This document shows, in pieces, positions 34,520 to 48,900 of a stretch of 64,000 nucleotides of DNA. The notes beneath the pieces are model-generated. The model had not been told where the DNA came from, did no database searches, and was given only the letters and a program-made list of their open reading frames with translations. Position numbers and translations under genes: made by a program. The DNA lies in assembly GCA_914767715.1 (NCBI GenBank), contig OU612070.1, forward strand, positions 19,082,025 to 19,146,024, in the 5' to 3' direction. Position 1 is the first letter of the stretch. The number at the start of each line of letters is the position of its first letter. Source of the stretch: Membranipora membranacea (lineage: Eukaryota; Bryozoa; Gymnolaemata; Cheilostomatida; Membraniporidae).

Positions 34520-35636
34520 AAGTAGTATTATCTCCTGTGTGGTTATGCAGCAACCCACTGGTGTGAATTGTCATGTTTGTATCAGTATCAATTAAAAGTT
34601 TGACAAATTGTTTGAAATTGTGGTATCAGGTCAGACTCGTGCTAACAGAATGAATTAGGTTTTCGGGTGAGGATTGTGGCCAGCAAAACCATAAGCCCAT
34701 TTATTTGTAGTGACCTTTAGATTGCTGCAGAATTCATATTGTCAAGTTAGAAGAAAACAATGTCCATGCATTGCTTCATTTTTTTTAAATGTTATATTGG
34801 TTATTATAGAAATTACATGGAAATCGATTATTGGTAATGAGTGGAAGAATAAATTTTATGACTTTACCAATATTAAGATAGCAATGAAAATTCCATTTTT
34901 GTATAGTATAAGAAAGATTTGTGGCTGAGGCCAGTCAGTCTAGGGCTGGTGATAAGCTGTTGCCCTTAGTATAGTAAAAGTCGCTATTAAAGTTTGTTCC
35001 CAAAAACTAGGCTTGTTTGCTGACTAACGAAACAAGTATGATAAGAGTAGTGGTTAGGCCCACAAATGAAATTGAAGTTTCATCGTGACTGTATACGACA
35101 AAAGGTCCCACTTGTAAGGATTTCCATTTGCTGTCAAAGCTATTTGGGAATTCAACAAATATTTATAAATGTATTGATTTCTTATACCTGTGTTTTATTG
35201 AAATTCCCTGATTAAAAACTTGTAGTTTATAAAGCTGAGGATAACAGCCTGTATGGTACCAAATCTTAAATAATAGACCTGCATGTCTGGTATAAAATAT
35301 CTGTACTGGGAACGCCCAAAAATAGCTGGTTACTCATCTTTCATCTTCCTTCTAACAAAATGTGCACCAAAATATTCTGTGAGGCAAATTTGTAGATTGA
35401 GGACCTGCATACAGTAATACATAGCATATAGGGTGGTTGATATCAATGGAGCGGAAAAGTTTGATTCAGAGTAGAGAAGTTTGATGTAGAACTTGAAAGT
35501 TTGATGCAGAAAAGTTTAATGCAGAAAAGTTTGATTAAATTCACTGAAATGTTTAATTCTATTCAGGCTTTTTTTAAATTAAATTCACAGCAGATAAGTT
35601 TAATTTTATCCGGCTTTCTGGGCCACGGTAGATAGT

Positions 35637-37182
35637 CAAGCTCTAAATATAAACTTGTGAAATTTGTGCTAAGAATAATTCTTCTGTTCAATTTAACATT
35701 ATTTTTATGGATGCATTTGCAGTTTGATGTACCCCTTTCCATGATATCTTGGTAGTTTGATGTACCCCTTTCCATGATATCTTGGTTCTCCTAGTTATAT
35801 TTCTGTCATCACAAATTAATTAAACTGTAATTTGATTCGAGTTTTACTAGGTAAAATAACGCCTCATACTCTGTAAAATCTTGTCACTTCACTCGGGTGC
35901 AGAAATACTCCATCTCAACCAAAGTTGCTTGCCTTCAACTTTTTTTTCTTTTTCTGATATCAGTCTTGATCTGACAATGTGAAGTGCTGTCCTCTCACTT
36001 ACAATGTGCTCACAAGCTTTGACAAATCTTTCTTTAATATGACACTTTTTCTTAAATTCATTCAAACACCACTGCAAAACCAACAAGTCTTCTTCAGATA
36101 GAAACTATGAGCACTGTTTTGAGGCTTTCTCTAGACCAATCTCCTCATGGCCGGCCCCTGTGTGTTGGTGAGCATTTCAATCCTTCACTTCTGGAATTTT
36201 AGCATTGTTTTGTATTGTTACACAAACGGTAATTTGTTGCTGTTACCAACCATGGAAGCGGTCAGCTCTTCATTGTTCATTGCAACTGGCTGGCTGACTT
36301 GTTTACACTATAAACAGTTGGCTGACTGTAATCTACTGCCTTGCTCTACCTTCTTTTCAGTGGAAGGCAGTTTTCAAGATTATTGTTTGAAATGCTCTAG
36401 ATATTACCCCTTGTTGTTTGATAATCATCACTCAAACTCATCATTCCATATGAGACAGGTTGTTTTCAGAAATTCGCTTACTGCTATCATTAATTTGTCA
36501 TGTTGATTAATGGTCTGACCTCATCATGAAAATTAAAGGGATTATTTAGTATTTATAACCGATTTTTGATGTTGCTCAATGACTTTGTTGGTTTGCCTAA
36601 ATGGTATAAAATATAGCGAGAGTTTTTAGAGTATGTGTAAAATAAGGAAACCTAGATGGAGTTGCTATGTTTTGCAACTATCCTTCTCATTTTGAATGCT
36701 AATTTATTTGGAATTAATTACTGAAAGGATTATCATAGATGGGAGTGTGTAGATAAAGCATGTTATTAATTCAAGGTCAACTAACAAAATGTGTGATGAC
36801 ATTATTTGTCATAGGATGAAATCATAGAAAACATTTGCTTTAGCTAGGTACTTGAGTTATGTTCCAAAGACAAGGTGGTGAAGCATCTGCACAACTATCG
36901 TAAGCATGAGGACATTCTGAAACAAACAAATAGTTCCGTATCCGTGAGATGAGTATATCCTATATATCAAACAAAAGGTCTGTCTTGACAGCTTACAAAT
37001 AGCTTTGTCCATCACTTGGTATATGAAGCACAAACACTCATGACAATGCCTCTGATGCATAGGGCAATAATTGCATGTGGCAACTTTCTATTGAATTGAA
37101 AGAAATGCAGAACAATTTTTCAAGACTTGTGACATAATATATCATAGATGGGCTGCAAACATCTGAGGTATCCTTAAATACT
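35637..37182. other. Intergenic, no recognisable gene
   Basis: The largest ORF, 119 codons at 36,147-36,506, has no domain I can name. No splice-bounded coding structure was seen. Confidence 0.4.
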
Positions 37183-37944
37183 TCGGAAGGACCACAGCAA
37201 TAAATAGTCTGGCAGCTAGTTCTGCAGTAATTATGCAATATTTTTACATTTAGAAAATCCAGAGCACTTGTGGGTAAAAGTTATGTGTAGTGTTAGGAAT
37301 TGTCCTCCCTTCTCATCTTAGAGCTATGAGGTATCTATGCGCCCTAGTGCTGTGCCAACATAATAAGCTTGCACTTCAAAATACATTTAATTGCCATTCT
37401 TTCCCACATAAGTTCAAAATAAATATAGTTGTTGGTTAAAAATGTTGGTTAAAATCCCAATGGTTAGTCACTCACCACATCGTGGCAGCGAAATAGTGTG
37501 CCTTAAGGGCGAGGCTGCAATGTCTGCGCCAATTTGCTTTCAGTTTGTAGGCAGGTCGGAGCACACCTGGAAGTCCAACAACTCCCAGTAGTCAGTGGAT
37601 TGCAGTGGGATTCGAACCCACGACCTTCAACCGGCGCTCTAACCACTGAGCCACCTCCTACTTCCTAGTTCCATTGTCAGGAGACATTTTACAACAGTAG
37701 ATAACTTCATTTAATAAGTTTTACAGTTGTCTTAAGTAGATAGAAGTATTAGCTTATAAGGTTGACACATCACTGGGGCCCATAAATACCTCATAGCTCT
37801 TAGATGAGAAGGGGGGGGGGACAATCCCTAACACTACACATAAGTTTCACCCAGAAGTGCTCTGAATTTTCTAAATGATAAAATATTGCATTATTACTGC
37901 AGAACTAGCTGCCAGACTATATATTGCTGTGGTCCTTCCCTAGT
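37183..37944. repeat. Fold-back repeat, ~190-bp arms, SINE in loop
   Basis: The arms are 37,183-37,369 and 37,750-37,944, inverted copies (for example AGGACCACAGCAATAAATAG against CTATATATTGCTGTGGTCCT). The loop of about 380 bp contains the SINE at 37,441-37,665. The right arm has an expanded G-run (about 37,811-37,820). Confidence 0.8.
37441..37665 (-). mobile_element. tRNA-derived SINE
   Basis: On the - strand, a tRNA-like head carries an A-box (TGGCTCAGTGGTTAGAG) and a perfect B-box (GGTTCGAATCC). A body follows, containing GGTGTGCTCCGACCTGCCT, and a tail ending TTTTAACC. The body and tail match 62,326-62,546, which defines one family. It lies in the loop of a fold-back repeat. Confidence 0.85.
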
Positions 37945-39930
37945 CTTTAACTTCAACTACCTATTTTGAAAGTTGTATTATACGATGTTTTAAAAGGATC
38001 CCAGGAGAATGCATTGATGGTTGGATAGAACTCAATTGCTGTTACGTCATTAACAGATAGAGATCAGCCTTATATAGATCAGGGTTAAGTATGAAGTAGA
38101 CAAGTGTACTTAAGACCCAATGGTAGATTAGGTGGGAGAGTTCTTGCTTTAAATATCAAAATGTGAATCAGGATTCACCATTAATTCTGGCACCCATCCT
38201 ACCAGGATGATGTTGTTCACCAAATTAAACAAGTGTATAGTTATGTGAGAGCTGCGGTTTTGCTTCTATTACTACCTCCATTTATCAAGGAGTTATGTTG
38301 GCGTTCAAGCCATCGCTGATAATTATGCTGGTGATACAAAACAGAAAGTTCACATAGTTCACATGTGTGGTAGCTGATTTAGGAAGAGAGCACTTCTGGC
38401 TGCAATAGGTGTTTCTAAGTTGATAAACACGAATTTACACACTGGTACATACTTTATTCACCGATTGTCTGCAAAATCTTTCTCCGACACTAACAAAAGA
38501 CACTACACTAGGCAACAGCTTGACATGTGCCATAAAAGAAAATTAGTTGTTGATTATCAATCACAATTTATTGATGGAAATACCTAAAAGTCATGGTAAA
38601 TCTCCTACACTGTTGAGAGCAGACTTCACTGCATTGGAAACACAGTCGCTCTCATATGACTAAGGGATTAACAATGATTTATTGGTTCTTACACTGACTA
38701 TTAATAATCAATTTTCTTTCAGCGTAATTGAAAATGATAGATTTGTTATTAAGCCTATGCTAACAGATAATGTAGTACTGCCTTATTCTATTTAAAGACA
38801 TAAATTTAATCCTACTCGCATGATCGACTAATTACACTTCAGAGCTGCAATGGATGGTAAAATCATTAGTTTTGTGTCATCATCTCAGAGAGCTCCATCT
38901 GTTAGATCTTGTTCTATAGTTTCAAAAGTCTTTTCAGGCAGAGTTGGAAGCACAACTCTGGCAACTGAAGAAACAAAAAAACCTGTTAGAGAAGGAGGAT
39001 GAACATATGTTATGGGACATTCATATCATTTGCAGTAAATGCTGCAGACATCCTGATCATTCATTCATATTCTTAACTTGTGTTTAGTGGCAGAAATATA
39101 CTAATCTCAATATCCGCATGGTATATTTGCTCCTTGCATTGATCGAGTTTGAGTTGAGTTTATTTGTACATTCATAATTATCCTTTGAAGTGGGAAGCGT
39201 CAGTGATAGTACTTAAATGTTTACAGCATTCAAAAACGTCTAAAATTTGTGTTTGGAATTATAGTAATTCATATAAAATGTAAAAAAACTGCTATTGCTC
39301 TTCTCTGTCCTTGTTAAATAAAGTTCATATTCTAATTTATATTCAAATTTTTATATTTTTTGCTTCTTGCAATAAACTTCTATTTCAATTGACAGCGGAT
39401 TGACAGCGGGTTGACAGCATCCTACACAAGATTTTTACTTCTATTTTAAACAACGACTTTTAAAGTATCAAGTTTGTCTCTGGAGATCACTGGATCCTGT
39501 ACATTAGACGTCTGCCACCGTCACACTAATAATATTAGCAAGAGAAGACAACTTCAATTTACCGCTAACTTCAAGGTATAGTAATGCAACAATAAAATAT
39601 TAAATATATTAATATTAATTATTATAATAAATTATTTTATTTTGGCACATATGAAAGACCATCTAGGTAGGAGTATATTCATTGAGAAAACATACTATGA
39701 TATTTTTCTTTATATAGGAGGCCTCTGTCTAGATTGATCATGAATTATGTTAGTAAAACAACTGATAACAGCTTCCGACCTTGAAAAAAAGCCAGGGAGA
39801 GGAGATATCTGTGGGTGAATAGCAAATTATGGTGAATATCACAAAAAAGGTACAGGCACCCACATTAAAGGGAGTCTTATGAATCTGATTACATATTTAC
39901 AGTCTCACTAGCAGAGCTTTGTCCAACACT
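37945..39930. other. Intergenic and upstream region of the MFS gene
   Basis: No gene recognised. AT-rich; a TATATAGG stretch lies at about 39,712, some 220 bp before the transporter start codon, and could be promoter-related, but nothing confirms it. Confidence 0.35.
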
Positions 39931-42900
39931 ATGGCAACTGAAGAAGAACAGCTGCTCAACAATGAGGATAAACAGACAATTGGGGGGAAAGGATTAACAA
40001 CAAGATCAAAGCTGAAGGAGACCCTTATAATATTGGCAATACTGACAACCAATATTGTCGGACTCTGCGTGGATATGATGCCTGTGACATTCTTCAATCA
40101 CGAAGCGAAGAAACGAGGATTAGTAGAATACCAAACTGGGATCGTAATGGGAAGCTATGACTTTGGACGCCTGATCATCGGGCCAATATGTCCGTTAATT
40201 GTGAGTATGAAAATCAGATTTACATGTGTATTATTTACGTACAACTTCACATCAAGAGAACCTACAGAGAACTTGGTAAGCTGTTTTTACGCATTTAGGC
40301 AGCTTAAGTACCTGAAATCATCATCAACAACCGATACAGCCAGATCTTTAGCCCCCAAACAAGCATCGAGGCAATTGGGGCACAAGTATAGGCTGTTGGT
40401 CCATTTATTCGGTAATCATTGTCAAACCCGTAAGTTGCCAATGAAGAACATTCGAGTATAGCCATCTCTTCTAAGCTGTATTCTTACTGCACAACACAAA
40501 TATACCGGCACAAAACTTCTGTTTTTATTCCATAAAAGTAACAAACCTGCAATATGAACATCCAAGGGTTAGGATGTTTTCCCTTTAATCAACGGTGGAG
40601 ACAGTGATGTTGATTTGTTGTATGGATTAAGATTATGAAGAGATACAGCTTATGGTATCTTTACTTCAACTAATTATCATACATGACATTTTATCACTGG
40701 TAGGTAAGGAAAATAACGGCCAAGAAGTCGATGGTGTTAGGTGCTGCAGCCTGTGGCATCACCTCTGTGTTATTTGGGTGAGTTTCTGTTTACATTTGTT
40801 GTTGTAAACCACAATGACGCTCCCTCTCACATACCTGATCAGATCACCAATTTAGAGATCAGGTCAAAAACCTGAGGGAGTTGAAAAATCTCATTTTCTG
40901 TAAATGAAAATATAAGCCGATGTGGTTATCGGCTGTGAGGTGTTACAGCATGTACCCGTATGAATAGTAAGTCAATCATCGTCTCTATTCAACTCATCAT
41001 GATACCGTTGCAGGGATCACTACACAGTAGCGCTGTCACGATTTTATTTTTGGCTGGTGATGCCTCGATTCTGATTTTGGCATCGATTTTCAGGATTTCG
41101 ATTTTTCAATTTTACACCTTCGATTTCAACCAACCCTTGTCCCGATTTCGATTTTCAATTTATCTCCTTTTCGGTATTTTTCGATTTTAGGTATCGATAT
41201 ATGGTTTTAATGATGTGGCAAGAGTAGCAATGACTATGAGTATTTATAATCTTTGAGATTAGTTAGCGAGTGAATTGAAATGTGATAAGGTATTGTGTGA
41301 ATGAAAAGATGAATCGTAAAACCATATATCGGACCATAGTAACCGGACCAACCGTGACACATTAATTGATAGCGTACAATCGACTTCAGCTGTCACCTCA
41401 TTAAATCAGGATTATGAGGTCTGATCGATTATATATAAATTGAATCGTTACAGCACTGGTACACAGCCAATATCTTATTGGTAATGACAAATAATTAAAT
41501 AATTGTAAATAACTGTCCCTTTTTTAACACAAACTGAATAGAGCCCTCTTTTACTCCAAATCTTCAATACCTAATTAATTTGTGATCATCACTTATTCAA
41601 AGAGAGATACAACTACATAGTTTTTTTACCATGATATTCGCTATTTCTGAATCTAATTAGTGCTGCCATCCTGTCCTTATCACCACTATACAGGCAGCTG
41701 ATTTGCATTCTGTCGCTTGATTTAACAATGGATTAACTCGGGTTCTGATAATCCAACCAACAGCCCCCTGGATTGTACTATGAGATAAGTCATATCAAAC
41801 AAATTAAAAATACGTCATAGCACGCAACATGGGCTGCACCACGCAGTTTTTAGTAATGTCATTGAAAAAACTATGCTGTGATTGTAGCTTACTGATGGAG
41901 GGATTTGTTGAGGTGATCTACAATAAAATAAAACATTTCTTGCTTTTATTTTATACAAGGTTGATCGCATATCTTGAACAGCCGAAGATATTGTTTGCAC
42001 TCTTTGCTCTCTTGAGGACTTTGTCGGGATCTGGAGCGGTATTGTTAAATGTTTCCTCCACAGCTATATTAATGCAGTCCAAATCTTACTCTAATGCTAC
42101 AATATTCGTAAGTATGGAGGACCCTTATATATATAACCATAGTCTACTATCTGTAATTTACAGAGCCATCTGCTGTAAGCCCCTGGAGAGGTCTTAGTAT
42201 CATGAGAAAATCAAAACAATATAAAACTTTGTTAGCTGAAATGCTTATTTATAACTGTTGAACTTCAGGGAAAGAAAAGTTTTCACGGGACACAAGCTTT
42301 TATACAAAAATCATTCAAGCAATAATAATACACCCGTTTTAACCTTAATTAGCCTTTGTAAAAAGGTGAATCGAGAGCAATGATCCCATGTTATCAATAT
42401 ACCTTTTTGATATTCAAATTTGACTACTATTCTGTGACCACTAACACTATTTATTTTGTCATGTAGAGTTGGATAGAGTTGGCGATTGGACTTGGCTATA
42501 CTTTGGGTGGGATGATTGGAGGCGCTTTGATCAAGGTATGTAGATGGCTATAAATGGTAATAGCTTCTACATAAGTTTTCCCCACAGCTTAGGTCACACC
42601 TCACCAATCCCGTTGTTTTTACACCAACTCTAATCACTTGAGTATGAATTAAGATCATGCGGGACAGGCAAGGGCACAGAATCTAAATAACAACAGGGAA
42701 ACATAGACAGGCAAATAAAAACATATTCCTTTTTTTCTGTAGTTGCAACATTTTGCCCAATGATTGGCCTTTGCAAGCAGAGCAGCTTTCATTCAGTTGC
42801 GAAAATCGCAAACATTGAAACTGAAATTTTATTTAAGAAGATGATCAAAACTGTCAACTGTGGGAATATCTGTCTCAGTAAAATGTTTAGGTGTGATATT

Positions 42901-45900
42901 AGGAAAGTAATCCAATAATTAATACAAACAGTCGAATACAGAGTAGGATATTTACTCAGCCAGGTTTCAACTATTGGGTGTAATTTGATTGTTGCAAGCA
43001 AAATTATGAATTTACAAATGTGTTACTCTGGTACATTAGTAAAACAGCGGTAGAAACATTTTTCTGTTAGAAACTTTTTTTCTACCAAGCAACATTGAAA
43101 GCTAAAATCCAAGGGCAATAACGTTTGGTAGTGGTGTAGCTAAACTACCGGGTCATCGCCACACGATTGTTGAAGTACATGATGTCTTGCAGGTGATTTC
43201 GGTTGATAAAATTGGTGTTTGGATAGACTGCATAACTCTTGGAGTGACTGAGCACTCATGACTTTGGCGCCACCATTAAACACTTCCTGCGCGTTTACCT
43301 CATTGCAAGTCATCATCAACGCTGACAGTCAGCAATAAATATTATCATTAATCAAATAATGCGAAAGCCAGTGTTTCAAAGATGCAACCGATAATACTTT
43401 GCTTGGAGATGCCAAAATTGACCAGCAAATAAGAATGTCAAGAAGCGAAAAAGATAAGGCTTAAATTCATAATCTCTAAACCGTTTTAGTACCCTCATAC
43501 ATCTCATGGTCATGTCATGGTCAACGCCTCATCACTATGATCATACGTTCCGTAACCATTTCAGATGGGTCATCGTCATATCAAGTGCGTTAGATTTAAT
43601 CGGTTCAAATTGTAATTGTATATTCTGGGGCTAGAAGTCACAACTGAATATATCAGCAAAAAAAAATTGATATTCGGTAGATGTATACAAAGAATTATAT
43701 GATTGACAAAAAATTACTTACATCTCCCTTAGTAAGATAATAGTGGTGTATGTCTTAACATAATAGATAAAAGACCTGGCATTACGATTCTTATGTTTCC
43801 CTAGACTAGCGCTGTTGTCGCTTAAAAGATAATTGGGCTGCCTGTTTTACAACTGTCTCTGCTCCAATGGCAACTATGCAAATGAGGATTTGATCTCAGA
43901 ATTGTCATCTAATTGGCAAATAATTATCACGAACTGATCTTCATAACCAGGGTATGAAATTAACACACTAGCTGATGATGTCATTATTGTCCGCCAATAA
44001 GACAGTAACTACATCACAATGTACGCTAGATAACTAATTTCATACCCTGATTTTGACGATAAGTTTTATCAAATTATTTGCCCATTAGGTGACAATGCTG
44101 AGATTGCAGCCTCATATTATGAAGTTATTGGGGCTATAGATAATTCAATAAGCACACATTCACCTGTGTGGCGACAGTGGTTTAAAGAGGCAGTACGGGT
44201 CAGATTCACTTTCTCTCGTCCCTATCCAGGTTGATAGATCACCCAATTCCGATTATATACATGTGCTCCGATTTGGCGCCAAATACATCATAACAATTTG
44301 TTTACATCTATAAGCAAGAATATGATGTCATATGTAGGACTCTCATAAACAACGCCCTATCAATCAATAATGACTGATTTACATTTAGCAAATTTTCTCA
44401 GTAAATATTTAGTATTTTTGAAAATCATTATAGCTACACATTCCTCAACTATATTTGACTCTGCTGATGTAGTTTTGAAACCTAATTTTCTTTTTTTAGA
44501 AGATAATTTGTTGTAAAAAAGTGTAGGAATACAATAATACAATAATTTTCAGTTCAGTTTATAGTTAAATTACAGTGTCATGATGCGTGTCAAAGCAGGT
44601 GCACTGCATGATATTGATAATCCAATGAATTATAAATCAATATATCATTAATCATCATGCTTTACGCTATTAAATATGGCTCAATGTAGCCTATCTTGAC
44701 AAGACATGCTATGCTCCGTGTAATTACAGTGATCTAATAAGTTATTAGGATTTAATTTTGAGCATAGGAAATTGGTAAAAGTAAGTCTCATAAAAAAAAT
44801 TTTGGTCCATATTATTACTCCCCGCACAAGTAAATCCCTGTAGATAGACTACCAAGTGTCTACAATTAATGCTGGATCTCACAGACAAGCTATATTTTTC
44901 ATTTTTAGTTTGTTGGTTTTCAATTGAGCTTCATAGTGATTGGAGTGACAGTCTGTTTATGCGCCATACCGTGTATCTTCTGTGTTCCATCAATAGGTGA
45001 GTAAACTAACTCTAATGCTATTTTATACTAGGTAGGGCTGGAACGGGTTTTGGACCTGGTCCTACCTCGCGGGTTCAGCAAGCCTGCTTGAGTCAAGTCG
45101 GGGTTTAGCTTTGCTAATTACCAACTCCCTCAGGCCTAGTCAGTCATTTTAATAGCACTAACAATTACTTTTATCTTGTTGCTTCTACCTGGGCAAAACA
45201 TTACTAAAATCTTATGAAAAAGATTTATGTCACTTGCCCTAAAGATATTGCTGCCATAAATACTAGTGACTGACTGTCAATTCGCTCTGCTTAACATGCA
45301 ATAACGCAGGATATAGGGATTATGTAGGACAGGTGCAGAGTCCGAGCAAATCATACATTCATATTATTCACCAGTTGTATGAGCTTATATTCAACGGCAA
45401 ATAATTATAACATAATATGTCTAGTATGTAGCTGGACTTGGTATCAAATATTATCCATATGGTTTTTAAAGTCTGGTGCTATGATTTCGCAGTCATGAAT
45501 CTGATGCTGAGTATGATGCTTGGCAAGGGCTGCGGTACTTTCTACACTTTCATTGTCGTGTGTGGAATGTTTTATCAGTGGTCAGCAAGAAAAAAGGCTG
45601 TTTCTCACGTACTCGGGACCCAGCCAGGTCCTGAAAGATAGTCGAAACCCGACCCTGTTCTGATTTGATGAACCTGTTCCAATAATATACTAGATAGTAG
45701 AGAAGAGACTGTCTTAACTTTTGCAACGAGGGTAAAATCTTCTACTGATTCGCATCAATTTAGGTGTAGCTAGCAAATAGTGTAGCTTACTTGGAAGACC
45801 ACAGTTGAAAAGGGTTAGATCATTATACCAATAAATAATCAGGTTTCTATATTTCATACTATAGTTGATGTGAATGTTGGTAGCAAAACAAAAGGATTAT

Positions 45901-48900
45901 GCGACTTCATCACACTGCCAGGTGCAGTGATACTATTACTTGTGCTTGTGTCTGGAAACTTTGGAACTATTGGTATCTATAACATGATCGGTGACTGGAT
46001 AGTCATAACAGTAAGTAGCTAAGGGTAGAAATACCATTCCAATCTGAAAAAAAGCAAAGCAAATTTTTTTTCTCATGCTAATTTCATTCATTCAATTTAA
46101 TTCAGACTTTATACTTCAGTCAAGGAAATTTTGTCCCTTGAGCCACTGCAATGTAATATAAGTGAAGGCAATTGAAAGTGAGTTTTTTGTCCTTACAGTT
46201 TGGTATTCCGATATCAACTTGGAGCTTATATTATGCCATAGCGCCACTGATGTACATGGTTGGTAATCTAGGAGCGTCAGCAATAACGAACAGGGTATGT
46301 ATAAAATGTCACAATTTTTCAATTAACATAAATTCATGCATGCGCTATTTGAAGATTTCAAAACAATTCCTAAAAAACTTAGATTAAAATTCTGCTCTGT
46401 TGCGGATGGTCAAAAAGATTGTCTCCAATTTGCTACTAATCATGTTAACACCACAAACTCATCACAATCTTCCCATGACTACTCATTGGCTCATATGTTG
46501 TGTAAATATGAATCAACCAACTTGGCGTTTTCTTAAAAGAGGTTGTCATGTTGAAGCACCCCTTACGTCATCCAAGGGCAAAACCACCTATGGCTTACCA
46601 CTGCAAAGTTGCTGATCCTCATTCCATTTTTTTCACACACAGGGATATGTGTACTCCACACTGCTCGTTACTGCACCAGTATACGTACTTTGCTTCCTCT
46701 TCCTTTGTCCGAGCCCACTTCTTGCTCTCTTCTTCGAGAATAAAAAGTAAGTATTGATAATTCCAAAATTTAACGTAACATTTACAGGACAGTACTTACT
46801 TGTACTTGTAGACGAAGTTCGTAGCGTGGCTACATCTCGTATCAGGTTATATCGTCTACTGTCTTAGCCACTATTGTACGCCACACTTTCCTGTCCTGAG
46901 CCAGATCTAAACATTGATCAAAGGTTATATTAGTGTATGTTTTAAGGTCTTTCTTTACCGTATCTACCCAGGATGTTTTCTTTGCTCCTCTAGGATGCTT
47001 AGCCGGGTGGCGGAGGTATACATCTAGAGCTTGTCTGGCAGGTGCATCTTCAGGAAGCCTGAAGAGGTGTCCCAGCCATCTGATTCTTCTGGTTCTGATT
47101 GTATCCGACCATGGTTTTTGTTTTGTTCTTGCGTAGAGGTCCTCGTTTCTGATCTTTGGAGGCCATCGTATCTTGAGTATCTTCCGCAGTATATTTCTTT
47201 GGCACACGACAGTGGCATTGTTTCTCTCTTGGGTGATGGACCACGGTTCACTGTTGTAGAGGAATATGCTGCCTATGAGTTCATCGAATAGTCTCATCTT
47301 GATGTTCATACTTATGTTCTTGTGGGTGAGTATCTTGCTCAGACTGTTAAAAGCTGCTGAGGCCAGCTGGTTACGTCTAGCTATGTCATTCTCTGTTAAT
47401 ATGATGGAGCCCAGATATTTACATTTTTCCCATTCTTTCTTCTCTCTGTTGATGACATACTCTTCAGTCTTTGCTACGTTTATGTGCAGGTCACGCTCCA
47501 AGAGTCTAGATGGAATTGTAGACTTTATGTTCTCAATAGCATGGCCGCAGTTTCCCGCCACCCAGCATATATCGTCTGCATACTGGAGGCTTATCAGAAC
47601 ACTGGAATCATGGTATGATGCGTATCGGTGATCATCTAGGGCAGATGGTAGTCCAGGTCCTTGTGCAGTAGAGAAATAGTTGTGATCTCCGAGAGCTGCA
47701 TCTTGATTTGACATAGATTTTTCATAGCATAAGGCTTTTGCGAGGTAGAGAGTGAAAAGAGTGGGACTAAGGCAATCGCCTTGTGGTGTACCAACATTTG
47801 TTGTGAACGGTTCTCCTCGTCTTCCTTTCACATCTACAATCAGCGTGACATCTGCTATAAGGATCTTTATCATGTGCAGTTCTCCCGGATCAAGTATGCT
47901 GCGTAGGTCTTGTAGCAGTACTTTCCTATTTACTGTGTCAAAGGCTCTGGACATATCCATAAGCAGGATGTGGCTCTCGAAATTAGTGGATCTTACTGCT
48001 TTTTCGGCCATCATTTTAAAGTGAAGAGCTGCTCCGTGGTATGCCGCCTGGGTTACAGGTATCTCTTGGTTTATCACGTCTCGTATTCTCCAGAGCATGC
48101 AGGTCGCCAGTACTTTCAGCAGCATCGATAGTAGGATGATGGGTCTCAGGTGACTTGGGGCCCCTCAGCTTTTCCTGGTTTTTGCAATGGGAGTAGCAGT
48201 CCTTCCTTGATTTCTTTAGGGATTTCTCCGGTCAGTGCAATGGTGTTGAATATCCCTGCTATGTTGTCAAATACAACGTCCGGTCCGCATTTTAGTTGTT
48301 CTGCCTTCAGTTTGTCCTCACCTGCACTTTTGTTGTTTTTAAGCGATTTTACTGCTTTCTTAATCTCTTCTTTTGAGAATGGTGGTATCATTTCGTGTGG
48401 AGTAATGGTGGGTAGTGTATCTATATCATCTTTCGTGAACATGTTTCTGAAGTGATCTGTTATGAGTTCCGCCTGAGCCTTTGGATCTGCAGTGAAACCA
48501 CCGTCTGCTGTTTTAATTTGTAGCGGCTTAGGTTTTCTGGTTGATTGTATGGCTTTCACTGCTTTGTACATGCGGCCCGAGTCATTCTTTGAGTTTTCTA
48601 TCTCTTCTAGGTAGTCCATTATCACCAGACTTTCCTTGTTTTTCATCAGTGCATGGATGTCGTTCAGCTTCTGATTTCGCTCTTTCCTGATTTTATCTCT
48701 CTGTGATGGGTCTTGAGTACTGTTTTGTCGGGATCCAAGCTCTTTCTGTTCTCTCGACATCCTTATTATCGTGGTGTTATCACTTTTCTTGTGGTCTCTG
48801 TATCCGATGACCTCTCTGGCTGCTTTTCTGTTAGCGTCAGTGATGTCGTCCCATTTTTCTTGTGGGTTTTGAGTTTGTCCTGTGTTTTGATCTTCTTTAT

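Larger units (their letters stand above)
32846..35630. mobile_element. Long-TIR (fold-back type) element, 2.8 kb, no transposase
   Basis: The outer arms are inverted repeats: 32,846-33,120 and 35,401-35,630. The termini are TACCGTGGCCCAGAAAGCCG and its mirror. They are flanked by the direct repeat GATAGT at 32,840-32,845 and 35,631-35,636, which looks like a 6-bp target duplication. Both arms contain a 22-bp tandem repeat. The interior holds the long palindrome at 33,799-34,519. No transposase-like ORF exists in it, so it must be non-autonomous. The superfamily is unassigned. Confidence 0.75.

Noticed and set aside
36147-36506. 119-codon ORF
   Set aside because: No domain, no splice context, no repeat homology; could be chance in AT-rich DNA.
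37586-37665. tRNA gene on the - strand
   Set aside because: The B-box is perfect, but the sequence continues into the shared SINE body; acceptor pairing is absent.
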